This document shows positions 9,022-17,279 of a stretch of 64,000 bases of DNA, piece after piece. The stretch is from the NCBI RefSeq assembly GCF_002934065.1, contig NZ_CP018049.1, forward strand, positions 1,052,501 to 1,116,500, in the 5' to 3' direction. The translations under genes were made by a program, and so were the position numbers. How positions within the stretch are numbered: position 1 is the stretch's first letter; the number at the start of each line of letters is the position of its first letter. The stretch is from Pseudomonas orientalis (GTDB taxonomy: Bacteria; Pseudomonadota; Gammaproteobacteria; Pseudomonadales; Pseudomonadaceae). The notes beneath the pieces are model-generated. The model saw only the letters and a list, made by a program, of their open reading frames with translations, ran no database searches and was not told the origin of the DNA.

Positions 9022-9237
9022 ATGACTTCCCCGATCCAACCCCCCGTTGAAGCGGTCGACGCCGACGGCGTTGAAAAAGCCGAAATCCCGGCGTTCAAGT
9101 TTCCCTTCAAACCGGGAGAACTGGCCGGGGCCAAGCAGGCCGGCCAGCCTTGGTACAAAGGTGGCGCCAGGAACGGCCATACCAAGACACCCGGTATGGC
9201 GCCGCCGGGTACACGCCGTTCAATGGGTAAACGTTGA
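9022..9237 (+). CDS. Small conserved-looking hypothetical protein
   Basis: A 71-residue, Pro/Gly/Lys-rich, soluble protein with no membrane segment or signal peptide. It begins MTSPIQPPVEAVDADGVEKA and ends GTRRSMGKR. CGGAG sits 6 nt before the ATG and TATACT, a good -10, lies at about 8957-8962, so expression is likely. The middle (AFKFPFKPGELAGAKQ, PWYKGG) looks like an ordered motif set. I do not know a function. It diverges from the RND operon, sharing the region that holds the palindrome at 8889. Confidence 0.7.
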   Translation: MTSPIQPPVEAVDADGVEKAEIPAFKFPFKPGELAGAKQAGQPWYKGGARNGHTKTPGMAPPGTRRSMGKR

Positions 9238-9401
9238 GAGTAGCGCCTGTAAGTTCGTATAGGCATTTGCCTACAACTCGCGTTGATATTTCTGCTTGTA
9301 GGTCCGCAACCGTTTCTTGAAAGCTTGCCCAGCATCGCCATGCCCTGATCAGCTGTACCGGGACATGGCGATGCCGCTCTCTCTGGAAAAGGACGTTTCC
9401 C

Positions 9402-10211
9402 GTGGCCCTGATACACCTTTGTGTGACGCTTGCCCTCCTGCTGTCGGTGGCGGCGGTGGTCGCCGTCGAGCCGCCGCGACGCGAAATCCGCTTCGCCGTC
9501 GCGGCGCATTTCCCGCCTTTTCAAAGCCGCAACCCGCAAGGGCAATTGGTGGGGCTCAATATCGAATTGGGGAACGCCTTGTGCGTGCAGCTCAATGTGC
9601 AGTGCACCTGGGTCGACCAGGTCGTCATGGAAAATTTTCCCGCCCTCGACGCCCGGCAATTTGACGCGATCATGGGGATGGCGCCGACCTCGAGCCGACA
9701 GCAATGGGTCAATTTCAGCGATGATCTTTACCCGATCACCACGCGCCTGGTGGCACACAGGGATTCAGGCTTGAGCCCGGACAGGCAGTCACTCAAGGGC
9801 AAGCGTGTCGGGGTTCTGTTAAGGAGCAACCGGGAAGCCTTTGCCCTGTCACGCTGGGCGCCTTCGGGCGTGTACATCAAGAGTTTCTGGCTCAATGACC
9901 AACTGGTGGGCAGCCTCCTCGCGGGCGAGATCGATGCCACCCTGCAAGGCGCGGTGGAAATCCGCGAAGCCCTGCTCGACAAGCCCGAAGGTATGGATTT
10001 CGCTTTCATGGGCTCCCCGGTGTTGTCCAAGCTGTTGGGCAGCAGTGTCGCGATTGCCTTACGCAAGACCGATACCGTCCTGCGTACCGAGCTCAACCGC
10101 GCCCTGGAGCAACTCAAGCAAAACGGCGAATACCAGCGCATTCTCCAGCCCTACCGCCTCGACACAACCCCTATTGATCCAGCGACGCTCAGGCCGCCCG
10201 CAACGGGATAA
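9402..10211 (+). CDS. Periplasmic amino-acid-type solute-binding protein
   Basis: A 269-residue protein of the type-3 periplasmic binding fold. The signal peptide (CVTLALLLSVAAVVAVE) is followed by IRFAVAAHFPPFQSRNPQGQ, GLNIELGNALC and FDAIMGMAPTSSRQQWVNFS, the lobe-1 signature of polar amino-acid binding proteins, and an ending LKQNGEYQRILQPY. The GTG start at 9402 has AAAAGGA before it. No permease or ATPase genes are adjacent, so it may be an orphan binding protein or signalling input. It overlaps the convergent cysteine-cluster gene by 23 nt. Confidence 0.85.
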   Translation: MALIHLCVTLALLLSVAAVVAVEPPRREIRFAVAAHFPPFQSRNPQGQLVGLNIELGNALCVQLNVQCTWVDQVVMENFPALDARQFDAIMGMAPTSSRQQWVNFSDDLYPITTRLVAHRDSGLSPDRQSLKGKRVGVLLRSNREAFALSRWAPSGVYIKSFWLNDQLVGSLLAGEIDATLQGAVEIREALLDKPEGMDFAFMGSPVLSKLLGSSVAIALRKTDTVLRTELNRALEQLKQNGEYQRILQPYRLDTTPIDPATLRPPATG

Positions 10212-10932
10212 ACGCGTAATTGGCCGGCACCTCGGTGGCAATCTGCGCGCCGGCGTCCAGCAGTTGTTCGGCAATGTCCATGGCGGACACATGAAACACC
10301 CACTGATTGGCCGGCGCCGGCTGGGCAGTCGCCGCGTCAATGGCCTGGGCGAACGCCTGCATATCCGGGAGGTACGCGGTGAACCCGTCGCCCTTGAGCG
10401 CCGCGGTACGAATGCCCAGCAAGGCGCACACGGACTCCTTGGTGTGCACATCATCACGGTCGGCCTGGCGCGAACGGCGGATCAGTTCAGCCAGTTCAGC
10501 GTCCATCAACTCACCACCAACGATCAACGCCGGTCCCTGTTCCCACGACTCCGGTGGGCAATCCTTGGCGCTCGGGTTCAACGGGATATGCGGATTGATC
10601 TCCATCGGATAGATCCGACACACCAGCGGGCGTCGTTCGTAGATGCGGCAGCGATTGTCTTCGTCAAGATTCCGGCAGCGCCCGGCGTTGTACGCGGCGA
10701 AGGTGATTGCCACAAAGGCCTCGGTATTGCCGCTGGGGACCACCACTGAACGGCGCTCGGCATGTTCACGTTGCTGCTGGGGCAACCCCAGGCCGCTGGC
10801 CAGAAAACCCTCGACCAGCACGATCACGTTACCGCCGTCCGCCGCCCAGTGACGGGCTTCTTCGAGGGTCAGGGGGACGTGGTGATCGGAGCAGCATTTG
10901 CCGCAACCTACGCAGGAAAAGTGAGTGTTCAT
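10189..10932 (-). CDS. YkgJ-family cysteine-cluster protein
   Basis: A 247-residue protein with CVGCGKCC near the N-terminus and further Cys in GRCRN, NRCRIYERRPLVCRIYP. This pattern defines the YkgJ/FliB-like family thought to bind zinc or an iron-sulfur cluster. The biochemical role is unsettled; flagellin lysine N-methylase carries a related domain. The C-terminal 100 residues are a less conserved extension. The ATG at 10932 is chosen since it opens the cysteine domain directly; a GTG at 10947 is possible. The 3' end overlaps the convergent binding-protein gene. Confidence 0.85.
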   Translation of the reverse strand: MNTHFSCVGCGKCCSDHHVPLTLEEARHWAADGGNVIVLVEGFLASGLGLPQQQREHAERRSVVVPSGNTEAFVAITFAAYNAGRCRNLDEDNRCRIYERRPLVCRIYPMEINPHIPLNPSAKDCPPESWEQGPALIVGGELMDAELAELIRRSRQADRDDVHTKESVCALLGIRTAALKGDGFTAYLPDMQAFAQAIDAATAQPAPANQWVFHVSAMDIAEQLLDAGAQIATEVPANYAFIPLRAA

Positions 10933-11041
10933 GGCGTGATCTGTCACCAGGCAAGGTCAGAAGGCAAGCGTGAGCGGTGACGGGTTTTGACCTCTGTTCA
11001 CCGCTTGGCCTATCTGGAAGCAAGTTATGCGCCAGTGAACG

Positions 11042-11524
11042 TCAGTCCGCGGCAACCACGTCGCGCAGGACAAAGCCCATGCCTGCGCTTTCATACAATT
11101 GCCGCGCGCGCAGATTACGCTCCAGCACCTTGAGATCCACGTAAGGTTCGCCACGCTGCTTGAACACGTGGAAGGCATGCAGCAACAACGCCCGGCCCAG
11201 CCCCTGGCCCTGCGCGCAGGGGTGTACCGAGAGGTTCTTGATAAAGGCGCTGGTCCAGCAGACGGCCACGCCGAGGATGCCATCGGCATTGCTGGCCACC
11301 AGGCACAGCCTGGGGTCGAACTCGGCATCGGTGACGAATTGCCGGCGCCACGGCTCAAGGCTCACCACACGGCCACCGCCCTGATCCTGGGTCATGCGCA
11401 ATACCGCGTGAATGGCCGGGGCCAATTCATCGCGGTAGTGATCCAGTTGCGTACCGACCGGCCACTGCGGGGCGGGCAGGCTACCGGTGAGATCGCGACG
11501 CAGCAGCTGGAAATACTCCGCCAA
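11042..11524 (-). CDS. GNAT-family N-acetyltransferase
   Basis: A 160-residue acetyl-CoA-dependent acyltransferase. The core motif FIKNLSVHPCAQGQGLGRAL contains the Q/R-x-x-G-x-G/A loop that binds the CoA pyrophosphate, followed by LKVLERNLRARQLYESAGM, the usual GNAT motif B. Substrate unknown. It begins 3 nt after the cheV stop codon, so the two are likely cotranscribed, though a functional link to chemotaxis is not evident. Confidence 0.88.
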   Translation of the reverse strand: MAEYFQLLRRDLTGSLPAPQWPVGTQLDHYRDELAPAIHAVLRMTQDQGGGRVVSLEPWRRQFVTDAEFDPRLCLVASNADGILGVAVCWTSAFIKNLSVHPCAQGQGLGRALLLHAFHVFKQRGEPYVDLKVLERNLRARQLYESAGMGFVLRDVVAAD

Positions 11525-11527
11525 GGC

Positions 11528-12430
11528 TTACAAACCCTTTTGCGCCACGGTTTGCGCAGCGACCACCAGGCACTTGGTCAGCTCAGGGGAGGAAAACTTG
11601 GTCAGCACCGCATCGGCACCGGCCAGGCGCGCTTTCTCACTGTTCATCGCGCTGTCCAGGGAGGTGTGCAGCAATATGTAGAGGTGCTGGAAGTCCGGGG
11701 TTTCGCGCAAAGTGCGGGTGAGGGCATAACCGTCCATCTCGGACATTTCGATGTCCGACACCACCACATTGATCTGCTCGCCGGTGCCTTGCAGTTCCAG
11801 CAGAACATCGATGGCTTCCTTGGCACTGCGCGCGGTGTGACAGGTCAGGCCGAGGTTGCGCAAGGTGTGCACCGATTGCTGCAGCGCCACTTGGCTGTCG
11901 TCGACCACCAGAATGCGCGCATTGCCGAGGACTTCGGCTTCTTCCATGGTCAGGTCGGTCGGCGCGACTTCAATCGGCGCCGGGGCGATGGCATGGATGA
12001 CTTTTTCGATATCCAGCACTTGCACCAGGCCACCTTCCACCTGGGTGACCCCGGTAATGAACGCGCGATTGCCGCCGGAGCCATAGGGCGGCGGACGAAT
12101 GTCGGTGGTCAGGCAATGCACGATCTTGCTCACCGCCTGCACATGCAAGCCCTGCTTGGAGCGGCTGACATCGGTGACGATCAGGCAGCCGCCGTTCGGG
12201 TCCAGCAACGGCATCTCGCCCAGGGCGCGGCTCAGGTCGATCACGGCCAACGAGTTACCGCGCAACGTGGCAATGCCTTTGACGTGGGGGTGCGACTCCG
12301 GCAGTTTGGTCAGCGGCGGACAGGGGATGATTTCGCTGACTTTCAGCAGGTTGATCGCCATCAGCTTGCCGCTGCGCAAGGTAAAGAGCAGAAGCGAGAG
12401 TGAGTCTGCGCGGGCTTTGGTGGTGGACAT
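11528..12430 (-). CDS. cheV: Chemotaxis coupling protein CheV
   Basis: A 300-residue fusion of a CheW-like coupling domain (about 1-160; LLLFTLRSGKLMAINLLKVSEI, GIATLRGNSLAVIDLSRALG) and a response-regulator receiver (about 170-300) with acidic pocket VVDDS and phosphorylated Asp in VVVSDIEMSEMDGY. CheV couples chemoreceptors to CheA, and its phosphorylation tunes adaptation. Pseudomonas genomes carry several copies, so the particular paralogue cannot be named. It is the first gene of a two-gene unit with the GNAT enzyme. Confidence 0.93.
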   Translation of the reverse strand: MSTTKARADSLSLLLFTLRSGKLMAINLLKVSEIIPCPPLTKLPESHPHVKGIATLRGNSLAVIDLSRALGEMPLLDPNGGCLIVTDVSRSKQGLHVQAVSKIVHCLTTDIRPPPYGSGGNRAFITGVTQVEGGLVQVLDIEKVIHAIAPAPIEVAPTDLTMEEAEVLGNARILVVDDSQVALQQSVHTLRNLGLTCHTARSAKEAIDVLLELQGTGEQINVVVSDIEMSEMDGYALTRTLRETPDFQHLYILLHTSLDSAMNSEKARLAGADAVLTKFSSPELTKCLVVAAQTVAQKGL

Positions 12431-12520
12431 AAAAACCTTCTGGGGATCAGGGATGACGATCTTCTATGGAAGGTTATCGACTTGAGGGGCCTGGGCTTTA
12501 ACCGGATTTTTGTCGAGTCC

Positions 12521-12617
12521 CAATGTGGGAGGGGGCTTGCCCCCGATGGCGGTGTGTCAGTCAAAGATGTGCTGACTGACACTCCCTCATCGGGGGCAAG
12601 CCCCCTCCCACATTGGA
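12521..12617. repeat. REP doublet (REPIN)
   Basis: Inverted REP pair of the GGGGGCTTGCCCCC type between cheV (upstream on the minus strand) and the end of the reductase gene at 12624. It nearly touches that stop codon. Confidence 0.92.
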
Positions 12618-12623
12618 TTTCTG

Positions 12624-13598
12624 TCAGCCCTTCCACACCTGCGGGTTCACCAGGTCCTGGGGGCGCTGTCCGAGCAAGGCGCTGCGCAGGTTGTCCAGCG
12701 CGCGGTTGGCCATGGCTTCGCGGGTTTCGCCGGTGGCCGAACCGATGTGCGGCAGGGTCACCGCATTGCTCAGTTGGAACAGTGGCGACTCGGCCAGCGG
12801 TTCCTTTTCATACACATCCAGCCCGGCGCCACGAATGCGTTGGGTTTGCAGGGCTTCGATCAGTGCCGGCTCGTCCACCACCGGGCCACGGGAGATGTTG
12901 ATCAGGATGGCACCGGGCTTCATCAGCGCCAGCTCCCGGCGACTGATCAGGTGACGGGTCTTGTCGCTCAAGGGCACTACCAGGCAGACGAAATCCGCCT
13001 CGGCCAGCAACTGGTCGAGGCTGCGAAACTGTGCGCCCAGTTCCTGTTCCAGCGCGTTCTTGCGGCTGTTGCCGCTGTACAGGATCGGCATATTGAAGCC
13101 CAGGCGCCCACGCCGGGCCACGGCTGCGCCGATATTGCCCATGCCGACGATGCCCAGTGTCTTGCCGTGCACATCGCAGCCGAACAACGGTGCGCCAACG
13201 CTGGCTTTCCACTGGCCGGCCTTGGTCCAGGCATCCAGCTCGGCCACGCGGCGCGCGCTGCTCATCAACAGGGCGAAGGCCAGGTCGGCGGTGCTTTCGG
13301 TGAGCACGTCAGGGGTATTGGTGAGCATGATCCCGCGCTCATTGAAGTACGCGACATCGTAGTTGTCGTAGCCCACCGACACGCTGGACACCACCTCCAG
13401 CTGGCGCGCGCCTTCAAGCTGTTCACGGCCCAGCTTGCGGCCCACACCGATCAAGCCATGGACATGGGGCAGGGCTTCGTTGAATTGCGCGTTGATGTCG
13501 CCCAGCTTTGGATTGGGCGCGATCACCTCGAAATCCTGTTGCAGGCGCTCGATCATCTGCGGCGTGACACGGCTGAAGGCGAGGACAGTCTTTTTCAT
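12624..13598 (-). CDS. ghrB: 2-hydroxyacid dehydrogenase, glyoxylate/2-ketogluconate reductase type
   Basis: A 324-residue NAD(P)H-dependent D-2-hydroxyacid dehydrogenase. It shares long stretches of pattern with E. coli GhrB: SVGYDNYDV, the dinucleotide-binding GIVGMGNIGAAVARR, and FGFNMPILY-like GFNMPILYSGN. The catalytic set is present: Arg in NISRGPVVDE, Glu in LDVYEKEPL, His in LPHIGSAT. Likely substrates are glyoxylate, hydroxypyruvate and 2-ketogluconate. I start at the ATG of MKKTVLAF; an ATG six codons upstream is possible. It stands alone between two REP doublets. Confidence 0.88.
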   Translation of the reverse strand: MKKTVLAFSRVTPQMIERLQQDFEVIAPNPKLGDINAQFNEALPHVHGLIGVGRKLGREQLEGARQLEVVSSVSVGYDNYDVAYFNERGIMLTNTPDVLTESTADLAFALLMSSARRVAELDAWTKAGQWKASVGAPLFGCDVHGKTLGIVGMGNIGAAVARRGRLGFNMPILYSGNSRKNALEQELGAQFRSLDQLLAEADFVCLVVPLSDKTRHLISRRELALMKPGAILINISRGPVVDEPALIEALQTQRIRGAGLDVYEKEPLAESPLFQLSNAVTLPHIGSATGETREAMANRALDNLRSALLGQRPQDLVNPQVWKG

Positions 13599-13695
13599 GG
13601 CTGGCGGGCTCATCGACGACGAAAGAATGCCTGGCACGCTAACATTCCCGCCGTTGATTGTCAGGACACCGCAGCTCTAAAGTGGGCAGGTTCTT

Positions 13696-13788
13696 AATGT
13701 GGGAGGGGGCTTGCCCCCGATGGCGGTGTGTCAGTCAAAGATGCTCAAACTGACCCACTGCTATCGGGGGCAAGCCCCCTCCCACAGT
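13696..13788. repeat. REP doublet (REPIN)
   Basis: Inverted REP pair of the GGGGGCTTGCCCCC type between the reductase gene and the end of the LysR gene at 13811. Confidence 0.92.
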
Positions 13789-13810
13789 TGATCCGTGTGG
13801 TCAGGCAGAA

Positions 13811-14779
13811 TCAGTTCGCCATCCGCACGCCACCCAAACCACCGCTCAACTCATACGCCACCAGCTCCGCCTGGTGCGCCGCGAGGATTTCCGGCAGCGA
13901 ACCGCGCAGGTATTCCACCCAGGTCTTGATCTTCGCATCCAGGTATTGGCGCGACGGGTAGATGGCGTACAGGTTCAACTCCTGGGAACGGTAGGTCGGC
14001 ATCACGCGCACCAGCGTGCCGTTGCGCAGCCCTTCGATGGCGGCGTACACCGGCAGCAGGCCGACGCCCATGCCGCTGGTGATGGCGGTTTTCATCGCAT
14101 CGGCCGAATTCACCAGGAACGGCGAGGTGTTGATCGCGACGCTTTCCTGGCCTTCCGGGCCGTTGAAGGTCCATTTGTCCAGTTGGATCACCGGACTGAC
14201 CAGGCGCAGGCAGGCATGGTTGAGCAAATCCTGGGGCCGTTGTGCGCAACCCTTGGCTTTGACGTACTCCGGCGAGGCGCAGGCAATGCTGTAGGTGATG
14301 CCCAGGCGTTGCGAGACGAAACCCGAATCCGGCAGTTCGCTGGCCAGGACGATGGACACGTCATAGCCTTCATCGAGCAGGTCCGGCACGCGGTTGGCCA
14401 GGGTCAGGTCGAAGGTCACGTCAGGGTGGGTACGGCGATAGCGGGCAATCGCGTCGATAACGAAATGCTGGCCGATACCGGTCATGGTGTGCACTTTCAA
14501 TTGCCCGGCGGGGCGCGCGTGGGCGTCGCTGGCTTCTGCTTCGGCTTCCTCGACGTAGGCGAGGATCTGCTCACAGCGCAGCAGATAGCGTTTGCCCGCC
14601 TCTGTGAGGGCGATGCGGCGGGTGGTGCGGTTGAGCAAGCGGGTTTGCAGGTGGGCCTCAAGGTTTGAGACCGCGCGCGAGACGTTGGCGGTGGTGGTGT
14701 CCAGTTGCACAGCGGCGGCGGTAAAGCTGCCGGCCTCTGCAACGCAACTGAACGCGCGCATGTTTTGCAAGGTGTCCAT
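13811..14779 (-). CDS. LysR-family transcriptional regulator
   Basis: A 322-residue LysR regulator. The N-terminal winged helix reads MRAFSCVAEAGSFTAAA and TTANVSRAVSNLEAHLQTRL, then RRIALTEAGKRYL; the effector-binding domain covers residues 90-300. It resembles the CrgA/DmlR group of single regulators of oxidoreductases. No divergent target gene lies next to it: the gene behind it is the unrelated 731-residue protein on the same strand, 75 nt upstream. Effector and targets are unknown. Confidence 0.92.
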   Translation of the reverse strand: MDTLQNMRAFSCVAEAGSFTAAAVQLDTTTANVSRAVSNLEAHLQTRLLNRTTRRIALTEAGKRYLLRCEQILAYVEEAEAEASDAHARPAGQLKVHTMTGIGQHFVIDAIARYRRTHPDVTFDLTLANRVPDLLDEGYDVSIVLASELPDSGFVSQRLGITYSIACASPEYVKAKGCAQRPQDLLNHACLRLVSPVIQLDKWTFNGPEGQESVAINTSPFLVNSADAMKTAITSGMGVGLLPVYAAIEGLRNGTLVRVMPTYRSQELNLYAIYPSRQYLDAKIKTWVEYLRGSLPEILAAHQAELVAYELSGGLGGVRMAN

Positions 14780-14853
14780 GGGGTGTTCTCAAGGGAGATG
14801 GCAAATTGTGACATGAAGTTGCGCGCAGGTGTGTATCTGCTCGGCCCGGCGCT

Positions 14854-17049
14854 TCAGGACAGGGTCCAGGCCTCACTGACTTTTGCCTCATAGTGCGGCA
14901 GGTAGGCGGCTAGCATCTGATTGAACGCCGCGAGCGCCCTGCTGCGGTTTTCAAGCGTGGGGGCCGCAGTGGCGGTGCGCGCCTGCCGGGTCAATCGTTC
15001 AACCGCCGAGGCGAGCGCCGGACTGATGCGCTTGAGCGCGTCGAGTTCGCTACTCAGCACCGTGCCAGGGTGTTGCTCGCCGATCCTGTCGAGCAGTGCC
15101 TGAATGTCATCGGCGTGCTGCTGCAGGTAAGCGTCCCAGGCGGGTGGTTGGCCGAGCGATTGCAGGCAGTTCCGGGCTATTGGCAGCAGATGGTCCAGGG
15201 ATTGGTTGCCCACTTGCTCCTTGCGCAAGGCCTGCCGGGTGCGCAAGGACTGCAGGTCGAGGCCGCTGTGCTGCTTGACTGGAGCCGGCAGCGTCAGGTC
15301 ACGCGCTTTGCTCACCGTATGCCGGGTGAGCAGGATCACCGGCTCCCCGTACTTGATTTTAACCAGCACCTGAGTGTGCGGCGGCTTGGCGGGGTTGAGC
15401 AGCGACTCGCTGATCGAGCGGATCAGGTGGTCCCACTCGAAGGTCTGCTCGCCAATCGCCGACAACGCCTGGCGCAGGCTTTTTTTCAGCGCATCGGCTG
15501 GTTTGAGCGGGGCGATGTCGATCGTCAGGTAATCGCCGCTCAGATGCGGGTCATCGCGTTTGCGGTGGCTGATTTCAATCGTCACCCCTTTGCCGCTGCC
15601 TGCCTGTGACGACGCCGTGATGCCGGACGAGCCGCTCAGCGTCCGGGAGGGGGCTGTGAGCGTGTACACCTTTAACGAATCGGGTCGAAGCAATACGCGA
15701 TGTTGATCGATCAGGGCCCGAATGGCGTTGTCCTGCTCGGGATCGATACGCGAGTTGGCCTTGAGCCGCACATAGCGTTCCAGCAGCGAGCAGGCGTGTC
15801 GGTGGTCTGCGCTCAGGCCGCGGTTCAATGCGGATGCCGGCAGGCGCGCACTGGCCCGCAGGGTGAACCGCCGGCTGCTGTCGGCCACGTGGGTGTTCAT
15901 CGCAGTGAGCAGCGTCACTGCATCGTCGTCCTGGCGTTTGGAACCGGCCATGTGTTGCAGCGCCAGGGTCGGCGCCATGTCGTGCAGGCCGAGGATATCC
16001 AGCACTTTGCTCAGGCGGGTGCGTTGCAGGGTCAGCGTCAGGGTGGAATTCACGTTCAATACGCTGAAAAAATCCATCGCCACCTTGCTGTGTACAGTCA
16101 GTGCGATGCCTTTTTCGCGGATGATCGGCGCCGAGGGCGGGTGCAGGACGGGTAATTCCACTGCGGCCAGGCCTGCATGCGCCAGTGCCTGGCGAACGTA
16201 GGGCTGGCTCAGCGCCGAATAGGCCCGGTGTCGATGCAGGTGGCGATGGTCGCTCACCTGCTCGCGCAATTGCCCGAGCGTACGCCCGATGCTTTCGCTC
16301 AGCGACGTGCGTAGCGAGCCGCTGCGGCTGTCGGCGTAATGCTCCAGGCTGGCATACGTGCGGGACATCACATGTCCCAGGCTGAGGTGCTGCTCAGACC
16401 GGCCCTCACTCAGTTCCGTCAGCGTGGACTTGAGTTTGCCTTGCAGGGCGATCACACGGGTGCTGTGAGCCCGCTGGTCCGGGCCGGTGTGCAGGTGCGA
16501 GTCGATGGCCAGGTGCGGGCCTGCACTGAGCTGGCGCGTTGACTCCAATGGGTAGTCGATGCCGATATGACGATGGTTGCTGCGTTCTCCACCCTTGCGC
16601 ACGTAGGCCAGCGACGTCAGTAACCGTTGCGTCAGGCGTTGATGCCGGCCGTCGCTGATCGCTGCGCGAAACTGCCATTTCAAGGCGCGGCACAGTGTGT
16701 AGTCCGCCTCGATATCCGGGTGTTGGCGGGTGCGATGTTGCTTGAGCAGATGTTCGGCCTTTTTGAAGAAGGCGTAGAAACCCGGTAGCTCATTGGCCGA
16801 CAGTTCCAACTGTTGTTCGCTGTTGCACAGTCGCTGGTGAAGCGCCTCGATGGCGAGCCGGTGGCGTTGATCGCCGCCAAGCGGTTCCAGCTTTTCCACT
16901 ATGTGGTCGGCGATCCAGCGTACATCTCTCTGCAGGGGTAGCGTGCCGGGGCTCAAAGCCCGGGGATTCATGCGCAATTGTCTGTGCAGCACTGCGGCGG
17001 TGTCATACAGGGGCGGATGAGTCGACACTGGGCTGTGGACGCGAAGCAT
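14854..17049 (-). CDS. Large hypothetical protein of unknown function
   Basis: A 731-residue protein I do not recognise. The ATG at 17049 is preceded by CAGGAACATCCG; the frame stays open 37 codons further but without a ribosome site. There is no signal peptide or membrane helix. The first 330 residues are mostly helical, very rich in His, Arg and Leu (for example HRLAIEALHQRLC, EHLLKQHRTRQHPDIEAD). Residues about 340-560 turn to alternating strands, for instance VAMDFFSVLNVNSTLTLTLQR and GSGKGVTIEISHRK. The end is helical again. The central strand-rich part is faintly reminiscent of secreted effector proteins, but no family motif is clear. It is monocistronic and divergent from the efflux operon. 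Confidence 0.75.
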   Translation of the reverse strand: MLRVHSPVSTHPPLYDTAAVLHRQLRMNPRALSPGTLPLQRDVRWIADHIVEKLEPLGGDQRHRLAIEALHQRLCNSEQQLELSANELPGFYAFFKKAEHLLKQHRTRQHPDIEADYTLCRALKWQFRAAISDGRHQRLTQRLLTSLAYVRKGGERSNHRHIGIDYPLESTRQLSAGPHLAIDSHLHTGPDQRAHSTRVIALQGKLKSTLTELSEGRSEQHLSLGHVMSRTYASLEHYADSRSGSLRTSLSESIGRTLGQLREQVSDHRHLHRHRAYSALSQPYVRQALAHAGLAAVELPVLHPPSAPIIREKGIALTVHSKVAMDFFSVLNVNSTLTLTLQRTRLSKVLDILGLHDMAPTLALQHMAGSKRQDDDAVTLLTAMNTHVADSSRRFTLRASARLPASALNRGLSADHRHACSLLERYVRLKANSRIDPEQDNAIRALIDQHRVLLRPDSLKVYTLTAPSRTLSGSSGITASSQAGSGKGVTIEISHRKRDDPHLSGDYLTIDIAPLKPADALKKSLRQALSAIGEQTFEWDHLIRSISESLLNPAKPPHTQVLVKIKYGEPVILLTRHTVSKARDLTLPAPVKQHSGLDLQSLRTRQALRKEQVGNQSLDHLLPIARNCLQSLGQPPAWDAYLQQHADDIQALLDRIGEQHPGTVLSSELDALKRISPALASAVERLTRQARTATAAPTLENRSRALAAFNQMLAAYLPHYEAKVSEAWTLS

Positions 17050-17279
17050 CGGATGTTCCTGAGGCCGGACGGGCTCAGGATTGTGAAGGCTGGTAATGCA
17101 GGGCGATGTAGGAGGAGTTCTTGGGTCTCTGGAAAACCGTCTGAACCGTGCAGGCCCCACTTGGATTATCGTCGGAACGGTAACAAAGATTCACAGGAAT
17201 GCCCGCTTATCGTTCCCGGTCGTGCCCCCTAGAATTGCGCCACTTTCCCCGCGTCAACCACCTCAGGAATTCGCAAGCC

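Noticed and set aside
14854..17049. The 731-residue protein as a HopM1- or AvrE-type type III effector
   Set aside because: Length is near HopM1, but recalled HopM1 sequence shows no shared motif, and AvrE proteins are more than twice as long. No chaperone gene or hrp box is seen nearby.
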